From positions 34,469-98,468 of the forward strand of contig JAURVB010003376.1 of NCBI GenBank assembly GCA_033002965.1: 64,000 nucleotides of DNA. Direction: 5' to 3'. Of the stretch, positions 48,805 to 62,250 are shown piece after piece (the stretch's first letter is position 1; each line of letters opens with the position of its first letter). Position numbers and translations under genes: made by a program. The stretch comes from Piper betle. Lineage: Eukaryota > Streptophyta > Magnoliopsida > Piperales > Piperaceae. The notes under the pieces are model-generated. The model had not been told where the DNA came from. It did not search any database and was given only the letters and a program-made list of their open reading frames with translations.

Positions 48805-49900
48805 TGTTGAGAAAAATCCCCAAAATTGGAGATCAACCACAGCGAACAAAAAGTAATGGGAAAATAAGACCTGAGAAATAAGATAAAACAAAACCACAAA
48901 AGAGCAGAGATTTAACGTAGAAAACCCTCATTCAATCGAGAGTCAAAAACTTTAAGAAAAGAGTAGTCAACTTTCTTACCAGACCATACCTTTTTCGGTA
49001 TTTTTCCATCTAAGGTGCTTGATGGACTTTGGTTTATTAGATAGATAGTTGTATCCACTGTGGCATCCCAAAGATGCAAAGGGAGTCCAGCATGAACCCT
49101 CATGTTTCTCGCTCGCTCTAGGATGGTCCTGGTCATTCTCTCCGCCACCCCATTCTGTTGTGGTGTCCTTGGCACTGTCTTGATCCTTGTAATTCCCCGT
49201 TGTTCACAATAGGAGTCAAATACCTTATTGCAATATTCTCCACCATTATCCGACAGAAGACATTTCAGTCTTAAACCTGTTTCACTCTCAACTCAGGCTT
49301 TTCACATCTTGAAAATGTTAAAGACATCTGATTTTTCTTAATAGTGTAGATCAACGTCTTCCTACTAAAATCATCAATGAAGGTAACAAAATAGAGATTA
49401 CCTCCAAAAGATATATCATGGGCTGGTCCCCAAACATCCGTATGAACCAACTCCAACTTTTGGATTTCATCTCTCGCCCACCCTTTGTAAAGCTGACCCG
49501 TTTCTGTTTACCTAAAACACAGTCTTCACAAAAACCAAAGTTAGAATCAATTATACCTGTCAAAACTTTCTTGGAATATAAGATCCTCATCCCACTCTCG
49601 TTCAAGTGACCAAGCCTTCTATGCTATAAAGTTGGTATGTCATTCTTCTCAGTTGCCAAAGAAATAAACTAATCTACCTTCGTAGATAATGGGTAAAGTG
49701 TACCTACCGCCTTCCCCTTGATCACTACCAATGCTCCTTTGCTGATCTTCCACTGATTGTTTTCGAATGTGATCCTATAGCCCTTTTGGTCCAACTTGTT
49801 AACCGATATAAGATTTTTTTTAATTCAGGTATATACCTGACCTCCTTGAAAATAAGTTTACAATATCAAATATATATCACCAGCATAACATGTAAGAGTT
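48805..49900 (-). mobile_element. Truncated copia fragment 5
   Basis: Begins with an LTR-like TGTTGAGAAAAATCCCC (48805-about 48950) and passes into integrase on the minus strand: RTPQQNGVAERMTRTILERA (49175-48912), VHTDVWGPA and YFVTFIDDFSRKT (49456-49271), and pre-integrase CEDCVLGKQKRVSF (49605-49351). Reverse transcriptase, gag and the second LTR are missing. The right boundary is approximate. Confidence 0.82.
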
Positions 49901-50676
49901 TTGGCGACCCACCCAGTTGCGTACGCAGAATACCATGCATGGAGAAGGTGCGATGTTCTGGGTAACTATGCAAGGGCTTGTGCTAGAAGCCTTGATACAT
50001 TGCCCTGCCGGGTGTGCGAGCTTGTTGGTAGAAAAGGCGGAATATTTGCAAAATCTTCATAAGTTTTTTATTTTTTGTTGCCAGATCATTTACTTGCTAC
50101 TATTATACACATACTGCCCCAGAAAGCTTTTACAATACCCGGGGCTTGACTTGTCATGAAAATTTTTTCTCGCAAAACTTCAACTGATGCAAATGAAGCG
50201 GCATGCTGCCCATTCTGAGCTAACTCAATCTGAGACTCTAGTTTACCGATTCTCATTAATTGGGGATGGATTAAATAAATTTCTAGCCATACTCTGGCTG
50301 CTTAGAATGAAATTGTTTATAGGTACATCTAATAGCGAGCGAAGGTTTACATTTTTTCTCATTGAAGTTTGACCTGTATACAGGCTTCGCAATGGAGCAG
50401 ACAATATAAAGATTTTAGTGATGCCTCCCAGATTCTTAACTTGTTCACCGGATTTTATAGTAACCTACAGGGGCTCCCAAACAGAAAAGAAACGCAGATT
50501 ATAATATCCTTTGAAATGACTGCTTGCGGGCAATTAAGCAGCATCAAAATTCATAACTGCTCTCTTATTAGCTATACAGTATATGGTAACTTTACCATAG
50601 CAAAAAAATGGATTTGCGAGAAACCCGTCAACACCCTTGATTTATTTCTTCGGGAAGTTATATGCAAGTAAACCAA
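49901..50676. other. Unassigned stretch, probably partly 3' UTR of the COX7C-like gene
   Basis: Several short plus-strand open frames (for example 49917-50159 and 50369-50671) without recognisable domains. The part nearest 50676 is directly downstream of the COX7C-like stop codon. Confidence 0.4.
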
Positions 50677-50892
50677 TCACATTTTGACAGTGTTGTCAAA
50701 TGTCGACCCAGATGCTGTTTTCTTCTGTTGGAAAATGACTGCACAAACTGGAACACCAACACCAATGCTCAAAGCAGTCAACACACCGAGGGACATCTTC
50801 AAGCCCTGATATTTCATCTTGTCCAAATTGTACATGTGCTTCGCATGAAGATTGTATGGTTCATCATGGCCATGCCCATGACCTCCACCCAT
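50677..50892 (-). CDS. Small single-pass mitochondrial protein, probably cytochrome c oxidase subunit 7c-like, 71 aa
   Basis: MGGGHGHGHDEPYNLHAKHM, then YNLDKMKYQGLK, then a hydrophobic segment LGVLTALSIGVGVPVCAVIF at about residues 35-54, ending QQKKTASG plus a short tail. A histidine-rich N-terminus, a basic NLDKMKYQGLK stretch before the membrane segment and a QQKK after it are the layout I associate with plant COX7C, a small subunit of respiratory complex IV in the inner mitochondrial membrane. The ATG at 50892 is the only start. An AG just upstream (ACTCAACAG) may end a 5' UTR intron. The assignment is by pattern only; another small inner-membrane protein is possible. The open frame is intact. 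Confidence 0.55.
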   Translation of the reverse strand: MGGGHGHGHDEPYNLHAKHMYNLDKMKYQGLKMSLGVLTALSIGVGVPVCAVIFQQKKTASGSTFDNTVKM

Positions 50893-51764
50893 TCACTTCA
50901 CTGCTGTTGAGTGCAAGGCCGAGAAGCTGCGAGACAGAAAAATGATGGAGAAATTAAAATCTTGCATTTGAAGCCTTAATTCCCAGCATGTAGACGAACA
51001 AATTTACAAATTTCAGTAAAAAAGAAGGCAGTGTTGGACAAGAGACTAGATCCAGCAATTCACAAATTCCAACTGTGTAGCATTCAGAGACTTTAGATAT
51101 GAGCATAACAAAATTTTCACAACCATTTCGCCTGTGAAATTTTTAACATCAAAAAATTTCTTTACTGCATTCTTCTGTAAATATGCCTGTGCAAAGAGGC
51201 ATAAAGCTACATAAAGACAAACTCTTACTACGATAAACAAAAACTCCCAGAAGTTACATATAATAATTAGATAAAAGGTAAAAGCAATTCAAAAATAATA
51301 ATAATGCAAGAAAGATTTCTCACAGCTTACCAAAATGCTCTAATGCTTAACATGCAAAAACATGATAACCTACAAAGACTAGGAAATGCCAAAATCCACA
51401 TGCCAAGTAGTTACAAACCAGGTTAGCCCCTATTTTATATGTATACACAAAAGCAGGTTTGATTCATATAATTCTCTCAGCCTCAATAACCTGATATACA
51501 TCACAGGAAGGATTTACTTTGATCATAAAATACTGTAGGCGACTTTGGTTTTGCTAACCTATCAATAACAGTTATGCCAGCAGCTATGCATCCATGATTG
51601 AGGAACTGCTCCAAGATAACTGCATTTAGCTCAATTTTCAGAGGTGAACCTTTAAACATTCCTTTCCAGCTACTTCAGTAAATTTCAGCTTTCATAGAGG
51701 AAAAATGAAGCTCAATCGCATCATCATTCAGCCAGAACAATGCCATCAATGACACTCTTTCATG
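50893..51764. other. Spacer between the COX7C-like gene and the PPR gene
   Basis: AT-rich, no domain-bearing open frame. It must hold the COX7C-like promoter/leader and the PPR 3' UTR, since both genes lie on the minus strand. Confidence 0.5.
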
Positions 51765-53902
51765 TTAACCAGCACTTCCCACATAATCAATAAAGCTGTA
51801 ACCAGGGTGCACCCTTTTGGGAGTTCTAATTACAGACAAAATATGATTGGCCTCCACTGGGCGCCCTGCCAAATTGTAAATTTGAGCCAGCATCAAGTAG
51901 TTAGCCACATTTTCGGGCTCCAGGCAAAAAGCTTACGTGCCACTGCTTCTCCAATCACCCAGTTACCACATAACCTGCAAGCACTAAGCACAGTACTCCA
52001 CAAAGCAGCACTGCGACTATCATCCATGTCACTAGTTTCAGCTAATCTATATGCCTCTATCAAGAGGCCTGCTCGACTAAAAAGATTTACCATGCAAGAA
52101 ATTTCTTCAAGAGTGGGTTCCAAACCATGTTTCTCCTTGATGTTTTTAAAAATTTCCAGGCCTTTGTCCACAAGCCGTGCCTGGCCACATGCAGATAAAG
52201 CAGCAACAAAGGTGGCATGGTTAGGTTCTATCCCCTTTTCCATCATAAGTTCAAAAAGACTAATAGCTTCCATCTCTTGCCCATTCCATGCACCACTTTG
52301 GATAATAGAACTCCATGAGACAACATTTTTATCTAATATATGAAGGAATACTGTATAAGAATCACCATACCTTCCACATTTTCCGTACATGTGAACAAGG
52401 GCATTAGCTAACGAAGTCTCACTTTCAAATCCTCTTTTAACAATGCAGGCATGGACCTCCATTCCCTTGTACAACAATGGAAGTGATGAAAACAAAGAAA
52501 TCAACAGTAAGAAAGTATTGTCATTTGGATGAACACCCCTTCTTAGCATCTCCTGCAGTACCGTTGAAGTCTCAACCACTTCCTTGCGCTCAGTGCAAGC
52601 CTTTACCAAAGCATTCCACACAATCACATCTTCCTTTTCTTCCTTGATGCTATTCAAAAGATTGAATGATGCCATCATCTCTCCACATTTTGAGTACATG
52701 TATATAAGAGCAGTGGTCAAAATTACATCCGATTCGAGCCTATCACTGCCAACAATAATTTTTTTGTGGATTTGTCTTCCTTGTAGCATGTCACCTTTAT
52801 TTGCACAAGCAAGAATTGAATTAAGTAAAATAGGCTTAGTGAGTCTTACATCCTTCTCACTTACGAGCATCTGATCAAATAACATCAACGCATCACCTGG
52901 ACGTCCATTGTGTACATATCCTCCGATTATGGTACTCCATGAAACACAGTCTTTAACTCTCAATGTCTCAAATACAAGAGTAGAAGACCTCAAACACCCA
53001 AGTTTTGAGTACATTTCAATCAGAGTATTGCAAACAATCTGATGAAGTCCAAATCCAGCCTTGACAACATAGGCATGAACAGCATCCCCACAGTTGTGTG
53101 AGTGTGAATTTCCACAAGCAGAAACCAAACTGACAATAGTGGCCTCTGACGGAGCCATCCCGTGCACCCCTCTCATCTCCCGAAAGAGGCTCATGGCATT
53201 ATGCAGAGATCCAAAGCTTCCAAGCCCAGATAACAAGGCATTCCATGAAACAATATCTCTTTCAGGCATTCCATCAAAAATAAAGCGAGCAGTTTGAAGA
53301 TCACCAGCTTTACTATACATGGATATCAAGGCTGTTCCAACAAGGATATTAAATTCAATCCCCACTGCTCGAGCATGAGAGTAAATCTTTCCGCCAACTT
53401 CAAAATCAGACAAATCAGTGCATGCTCTAATGACAAGATGAAATGTGCGAGCATCTGGCATGCACTCGAGAGAGGCAATCATATCGTGATAAAGGTCAAT
53501 TACCAATCTCGAATGATGATTCTCCAAACAAGCTCTAATGAAAGTGTTCCAAACAAGGGTCTTTCTTGGCTCAACCAATCCATCATTGAAAACCCTATGA
53601 GCAGCATCCAGGTCATGGAATGATGCATAGCCGGTGATCAGGAGGCTTCGGATGTAGTGGTTGCTGTAAATACCATAGAGGGTGGCCTGGGTATGGACTT
53701 GGAGAATCCGTTCCAAAGAAGAGCAAGAGTGGGAGATAGTTAGTGCCAAAGATTCTTTAATTTCTTGCAAGGTTTTCATACATGGCTGATACTCGCTATA
53801 ATATAAAGATCCTTGCACCGAACAAAATAGTTGACCAGGATTGCAAAAGTTGATAAAGCAACTCTTAGGACCAGTGTTTGCCTTCAGCAATTGTCTCAAC
53901 AT
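51765..53902 (-). CDS. PLS-class pentatricopeptide repeat protein with a late frameshift
   Basis: Organelle RNA-binding PPR protein, single exon, as is typical. ATG at 53902 (MLRQLLKANTG); the frame opens earlier only from a TTG shortly after a stop. Roughly a dozen P, L and S repeats show WNTFIRACLENH, GTALISMYSKAGDLQTAR, DIVSWNALLSG, CNTLIEMYSKLGCL, DCVSWSTIIGGYVHNGRPGD, TALIYMYSKCGEM, NALVHMYGKCGRY and NVVSWSSIIQSG, followed by an E motif (ALWSTVLSACRLCGNW). The frame as read stops at 51893. One base earlier or later, the next frame continues with the expected E-motif end (ENVANYLMLAQIYNLAGRP, then VHPGYSFIDYVG) to a TAA at 51765. A 1-bp deletion near 51921-51924 therefore removes about 45 residues of the E region. 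No DYW domain. The target RNA is unknown. Confidence 0.88.
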
Positions 53903-54339
53903 GCAGACGAGACTCAAGAAATCAAGTCAAGGGAATGGAATTCTTAATTTACACTGTCCTGCGGAAGTGACGGACGAATCCTCGCCTCCCAATCCGAAAT
54001 CATCACCATAATACATCCCAAAACAAGTTGATGGGCAGAAAGGCAGCAATTAGCTTGCATATTTTCCACAAGCTGATAGCTTCTCATCAACAAGGCATAA
54101 AAATGACAGAACTACAAGACTTTTCTATTTAAATAGCTCTTATCGATCGTCAAGCCATAATACGCATTGGAAAAACACCAGAAAAAAAGCACAGCAATCT
54201 GTCATTTAGTCATAATGCCATACATATCGCGAATCACGATAAACTAGAAAAAGAAGCATCTAAAAATGCAAAATTTTGACAACTATTGTGGGGATAAACA
54301 CAAATTGCAAGGAGTGAGACGATCCAAAAAGCACTTGAT
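53903..54339. other. PPR 5' flank
   Basis: No gene recognised. It contains the PPR promoter on the minus strand and ends at the plastid insertion. Confidence 0.45.
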
Positions 54340-56665
<2,326 letters not shown>

Positions 56666-56727
56666 TAACTAATAGATTGGGTTGGGGCAGGGGCGGGGTA
56701 GGAAAAAATCCTTTTCTTTCTATTTTA

Positions 56728-56942
56728 GTTCTTGGTAAAGATATGCAAGAACAGACCATATTCATTGGAAATATTCCTCTAATGAATTCCTTGGGAATCT
56801 CCATAGAAAATGGAATATACAGAATTGTGATCAATCAAATATTGCAAAGTCCCGGCATTTATTATCATTCAGAATTGAACCATAAAGGAATTTTTATTTA
56901 TACCGGGACTCTAATATCAAATTGGGGAGGAAGATCAGAATT
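56728..56942 (+). pseudogene. rpoB: rpoB fragment
   Basis: Plastid-encoded RNA polymerase beta subunit, N-terminal region: [49 protein letters not shown]. Several substitutions relative to the usual wording, for example [11 protein letters not shown]. Confidence 0.85.
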
Positions 56943-57076
56943 AGGGTCTATGGTTGGTCTGTGACCCCTGGATGCCGAAGGCGTCCATGGGTTGATCTCG
57001 TAGTTCCTACGGGGTGGAGATGATGGGGTTGGTCCATGGATTTTTCCTTCCTTTTGCCATATTTCGCTCAAAGGCG
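56943..57076 (-). pseudogene. trnA-UGC group II intron fragment
   Basis: Read on the minus strand, the stretch with CGAGATCAACCCATGGACGC, GCCTTCGGCATCCAGGGGTC and the AAATCCATGGACCAACCCCA segment matches my memory of the intron of plastid trnA-UGC from the inverted repeat. Only the intron is present; no tRNA exon was found. Confidence 0.75.
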
Positions 57077-57345
<269 letters not shown>

Positions 57346-57587
57346 AGGATAATAGAGTGTCGAATTGATTTTAACACTTAACTTATTTCATGAATTCGCC
57401 GCGATATACAAATCTCAAGAGTGGCAATCAAGGGTACTGGGAATAGAAAAAGGAAAAGGAAAATAAAGGAATGAGGAAATATACGTGGGTTGGAGAAGAG
57501 GAAGTATTCAGCGGAAGAGAGGAGGCTAAAGTTGGACCTGAGAGCCGCCATGGATGGATTCATGGATTCATCACTCAATTCAAGGCA

Positions 57588-58016
57588 TAGTTGAAAAAAT
57601 GGGAATTCGACGTTGAGTTTGGGACCGATTTAGTAAAAATTTGACAAGAATCAGTTTACTTAAATTGGTCAAAATTGGTGGATTATTAATAATAAAATAT
57701 GTCATTTTGATGTTATATAGTGTGTATTGTATTTTATGATATTTTTTAAATATTTTTTAAGAATTTTTTGAATTATTTAAATTTAATTATTATTTTTGAT
57801 TCAAATCAGATTCAGGTTGACTTTTAATTACGAGAATGTCATTCTTCCCAAATTCTTTCTCCCCGACGTGCTGCCCCTCTTTCACCCTCACTGATCGCCA
57901 CGGCTACCGCCCCACCCTGCCTCCCCCTGCCGGTCTCGCCCCGTCCCCTCCCCCCCCACCGGTAATCATTCCCATCTTATTTAAATTGGTGGAATCGGCT
58001 GATTTTTGCAACTATG
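57588..58016. mobile_element. Non-autonomous DNA element, copy 3
   Basis: The clearest family member, with terminal inverted repeats CATAGTTGAAAAAATG (left) and ATTTTTGCAACTATG (right), an AT-rich left half, the junction CTTTTAATTACGAGAATGTCA, and a GC-rich right half. No transposase. Target duplication not determined. Confidence 0.65.
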
Positions 58017-58590
58017 ATTCAGGGAATGTGGAGTATAAAACCCTGCCAACTATTTTCAATATCATTTTTATTGTGTTTATGAAAATGATAAATAATAATT
58101 TTGATGATGACAAAATTAAAACTAATAATATTAAGTATATTATTTTATGTTTTCAATATCAATTTTATTATGTTTGATAAATAATAATTTCGATGATGAC
58201 AAAACTAAAACTAATAATATTAAGTACATGCTTTTATGTTTTCAAGCAGGCCTAGCACACCATTATTTTAAATATGTTTTCTTTGTCCTACCTAACCATG
58301 CAATCCCCATGACTTACGTCCCCCTTAAAATAATTTAGGTTTTGTACCATTTTTATTAGTATCAAATTTTTAAATGTCAAATCTTTCCAAAACTCATGTT
58401 TCGTTAATAACTAGGATATTTATATGATATTTAATTAAATATCTTGATTACAATAATGTTCATATTGCAGATAACATATTTTACTTATAATTTTAAAAAA
58501 ATTGATTGTAGACTTCAGTTTTTACTCGGAACACAATTAGTTTGTCATGTCATCACGTAACGTTATATATATATATATATATATATGAGG
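58017..58590. other. AT-rich spacer with a local duplication and TA microsatellite
   Basis: ATAAATAATAATTTTGATGA-type sequence occurs twice (about 58088 and 58178). A (TA)n run at 58563-58586 precedes the hairpin-ended element. No gene. Confidence 0.55.
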
Positions 58591-58603
58591 ATGAGGAGGC
58601 TGT

Positions 58604-58667
58604 GATGCAGCACAGCCATCTTGGCTGTGCTGCATCTTTCCAGCCGTTGGATTTTATCCAACGGCTG
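58604..58667. repeat. Left terminal hairpin pair
   Basis: GATGCAGCACAGCC-ATCTT-GGCTGTGCTGCATC (58604-58636) and CAGCCGTTGGAT-TTT-ATCCAACGGCTG (58641-58667) are perfect stems with short loops. Confidence 0.95.
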
Positions 58668-59004
58668 GACATTCCCCCTCACCCTTCCAAAAAAAAAAAT
58701 TTTTTTGCCCCACCCTCCGCCGCTGCCGCCGCCGCCGCGCCGCTCCGACTAGTGCTGTCACCGCCTCGCCACCGTCGTCAAGTCCGGCGTCCTCCACGTC
58801 CCCTCCCGCCGCGCCCTCCACGTCCCGGCCGCCCCCCCCATGCCGCGCCACTCGTCCTGCCCACCTTGGGTCACCCGGGAAGGAATCAAGAAAGGAGGGG
58901 CGTCGTTGGCCGGCAGTGGGCGTGGCGGCGGGCGGCCGGCGATCGGCTGTTCGGTGGAAAAACAGGGTCGCCGGCGAAACAGGGGAGGGAAGAGGAAAAG
59001 GCAG

Positions 59005-60260
59005 GGGTAGTTTCGTAATAAAAATTTGACTCGGTCCCGACTCGAGTCAATATTACGAAATATATCCTAAAAATATTTAAAAAATACCATAAAATATAAT
59101 AATCCATTATAATTCAATTATTTTATTTTATGATATTTTTATGTATTTTTTATATTTTTGGGATTTATTTCGTAATATTAACACAAGTTAGGACCGAGTC
59201 AAGTTTTTATTACCAAACTCCCCTCTCAAAAAATATGAAAAAATAGAATTAAAAACCATAAAATAAAATAATCTATTAGAATTAGATTATTTTATTTTAG
59301 GGTATTTTCCTATATATTTTTTAAATTTTTTAGGATTTATTTCGTAATATTAACTCGAGTCGGGACCGAGTCAAGATTTTATTTTAAAATATGAACAAAA
59401 TAGGGTAACATACTATAAAATAAAATAATCCATTATAATTAGATTATTTTATTTTATAATATTTTCCTGTATTTTTTAATATTTTCGGCATTTATTTTGT
59501 AATATTGACTCGAGTCGGGACCGAGTCAAATTTTTATTATAAAAAATTAACCCGCTACAGATTCAAGTCCCGACTCGGTGACAACACTAGTTGGGTGGCA
59601 CGGCAAAGGGTGGAAAAACAGAGTCGCCGGCAAAATAAAGGAGGGAGGAGGAAATTGGCAGGGGTAATTTCGTAATAAAAATTTGACTCGCTCTCGACTC
59701 TAGTTAATATTGCAAAATATATCCCGAAAAATATAAAAAATATAATAAAATACCATAAAATAAAATAATTGAGTTCTAATTGATTATTTTATCTTATGGT
59801 ATTTTTATCTATTTTTTCATTTTTTCTAGATTTATTTCGTGATATTGACACAAGTTGGGAAGGAAATGGGCAGGGGTAGTTTTGTAATAAAAACTTGACT
59901 CGCTCCAGACTAGAGTCAATATTACGAAATAATTCCCTAAAAATGTAAAAAAATTCAGGAAAATACAAAAAATAAAATAATCAAATTATAATGAATTATT
60001 TTATTTTATGGTATTTTACCCTATTTTTTCATATTTTTCAAGAGGAGTAGTTTTAAAATAAAAGCCTCGACTCAACTCGATCAATATTACGAAATATATC
60101 TCAAAAAATATGAAAAAATAGATTAAAATACCATAAAATAAAATAATCTATTAGAACTTGATTATTTTATTTTATCATATTTTACTATATTTTTTGTATT
60201 TTTCGGGATATATTTTATAATATTAACTTAAGTCGGGAGCGAGTCAAGTTTTAATTACGA
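59005..60260. repeat. Six tandem palindromic units
   Basis: Each unit of about 150-210 bp is an imperfect palindrome centred on an ATAAAATAAAATAAT / ATTATTTTATTTTAT stem. Centres lie near 59105, 59285, 59436, 59776, 59990 and 60155. Outer arms read GACTCGAGTCAATATTACGA and its complement. Spacing is uneven, with a short GC-bearing insert around 59580-59660. Confidence 0.85.
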
Positions 60261-60812
60261 AATTGCCATTGAGCTCCCCGACCACCCCTGTTTCTCCTCT
60301 ACCGACGATCGTCCCACCCCCTCCTCTGTTTTTGCCGCTCCACCCCGACCGCCGGTGACCTCGCCGCCGCCGTCACCTGCACTACCGCCGGCCAGCGTCG
60401 CCAACGTCGCCATCGCCGCCCATCTTTTCCTTTCCGCCGCGCCTTCTTTCTCTTTCCCTTAATCTGCTCGCCGCCCCTCCTGCTCTGTTTCGTGGAGCAC
60501 CACCGGCCTCAGTGCCGATGCCGCCGTCTTGTCGTCAACCATCCTTTGTCGTCGTCGTCCTTCCGTCCAACTTGAGGTGTGACACGGAGGGCGCGGTGGG
60601 GGCGCAGGGGCCGGCGCGGTGGGCGGGCAAGGTGGGCAGGCGCGGCTGGCGAGTGCGGCAACTGTTGCAGCGAGCAGGGGCGAGCGGGCTGGCAGGAGCG
60701 CTGGGGGGTGGGGGAAGCGGGGCGCGGCTGGGATGTGCGGGTGGTGGCGCGACGGAGATGGGCGCCACGGCGGGAAGAGGGAAGTTTGGGGGGGGGGGAG
60801 GGGGGAGAGTGA

Positions 60813-60889
60813 TTTATTTACAGCCGTTGGATTGAATCCAACGGCTGTAAATAAAATAGAGCACAGCCAAGATGGCTTGTGCTCTATTA
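60813..60889. repeat. Right terminal hairpin pair
   Basis: TTTACAGCCGTTGGATT-GAATCCAACGGCTGTAAA and AATAGAGCACAGCC-AAGAT-GGCTTGTGCTCTATT (one bulged base in the second stem), in mirror order to the left end. Confidence 0.95.
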
Positions 60890-60895
60890 CAGGAA

Positions 60896-62250
60896 CATTT
60901 TTACCTATATATATATATATATAATTAAGATACTTTCGAATTTATAGATCAATATAATATTTTAACACTCACTTCTTAATTATCAAAGTAATTTTTAAAA
61001 AATAATTTTAAAATAAATTTAAATTAGTACATTTTTTAAAGTCTATCATATTGATGTTGAATAAACATAAAAAATTATCAACATCCTAATTATTCATCCT
61101 TCTTTATATGTAAATATTAATCTCATTTTATGGAATTTATTAAAAAAGCTTCGGTACCTTGTATAAACTGTTTAAAAAGAATAAAAATAAAACTATTTAA
61201 AAGCTTAAAAGGTTGACACTTGACACATTAAAAATTCATATTATCTTTCTGATGATTCAAATAATTCAATCTTCCTTAGCTTAATTAAGACACATGAAAA
61301 CAGAAAAAAACCTTGCCCTTCCATATTCAGAACAAGGAATTGAAAACTTTGGCATCTCAATTAAAGGTTCGTTTGGTTGACATTAACATAATATAAATAA
61401 AAAATAATTATTTTATAGAAAATAAAAATGCAATAAAAAGTAATGATATGAGAACCGGCTTTAATTTAAATACTTTTTTGTATTTTGAATGATAGAAAAA
61501 TAAGATGTAAATAAAGTATTTATTATCCACGTGTCTCCCAAAATTTCTCCAACTTTTTTTGTTTTTTACAAGAAAAAATTGCTTTATAAAATATTGGTAT
61601 AAATTTGTTTTAACTAAAATAAATTTTCTTTGACTAAATTTCTAGACAAGTAAACATATCGACATCTTTTTATTTCTAGATTTTATATTTATTTCATATG
61701 ATTTTAAAACGATCAACTCTAAGCGCACATTTTCCCTTCGCAATAACGATCGAAATTTTCTTACGCATGATAGTTTGTTCTCACGAAAAATATACCCAGG
61801 GATACTTTTATAATCATTAGTAATAATCTGTCTATTTCTTGCATGCAATATAAAATGGATCCCTGTGACATGAGAACCGGCTTTAATTTATATTATTTAT
61901 TAATATCTTGTTAATCACTTATCTGCCATTAAAAATGTGTACAACTTAATAAACTGAATATAGCTCAACTTTTAAGTTATTAAATCAAACATGAGCTAAA
62001 CCTGATCACTTTAAATTAATTTTTGAAAGAGTTTGGTCATATACTCTTAAATATTATACCAACGGCGATACTTAATTTTTAGGTGATAAAAACTATATTT
62101 GATTCAACCCGGTCGAATTTGGTAGATCCATATTTTAAAATTATAAATATAATATTTTATAACATGTTAAAATTTGTTTTATCATTAATATATTATTAAA
62201 TATTGATTAAATCATTAATGTTTTCAAGATCACTTTTATAAACCGTCCAA
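60896..62250. other. AT-rich spacer, no gene recognised
   Basis: Very AT-rich, with a TA microsatellite at 60912-60932 and the phrase GAGAACCGGCTTTAATTTA repeated at about 61450 and 61871. Only short open frames. Confidence 0.5.

Larger units (their letters stand above)
58590..60895. mobile_element. 2.3-kb hairpin-ended non-autonomous element with palindromic core
   Basis: The two ends are inverted repeats of about 75 bp (58599-58670 and 60813-60892), and each contains two perfect or near-perfect hairpins. Inside are GC-rich arms (58707-58990 and 60255-60800) and an AT-rich core of tandem palindromic units (59005-60260). TA microsatellites flank it on both sides. No transposase-like frame is visible; open frames in the GC-rich arms are low-complexity. 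The core-to-arm junction resembles the smaller DNA elements of this window. Confidence 0.65.

Noticed and set aside
50187..50671. Plus-strand frames beside the COX7C-like gene
   Set aside because: No conserved motif; they probably lie in its 3' UTR on the opposite strand.
58654..60924. Pro-, Ala- and Gly-rich frames in the GC-rich arms of the hairpin-ended element
   Set aside because: Low-complexity translations in several frames on both strands with no domain; not a transposase.
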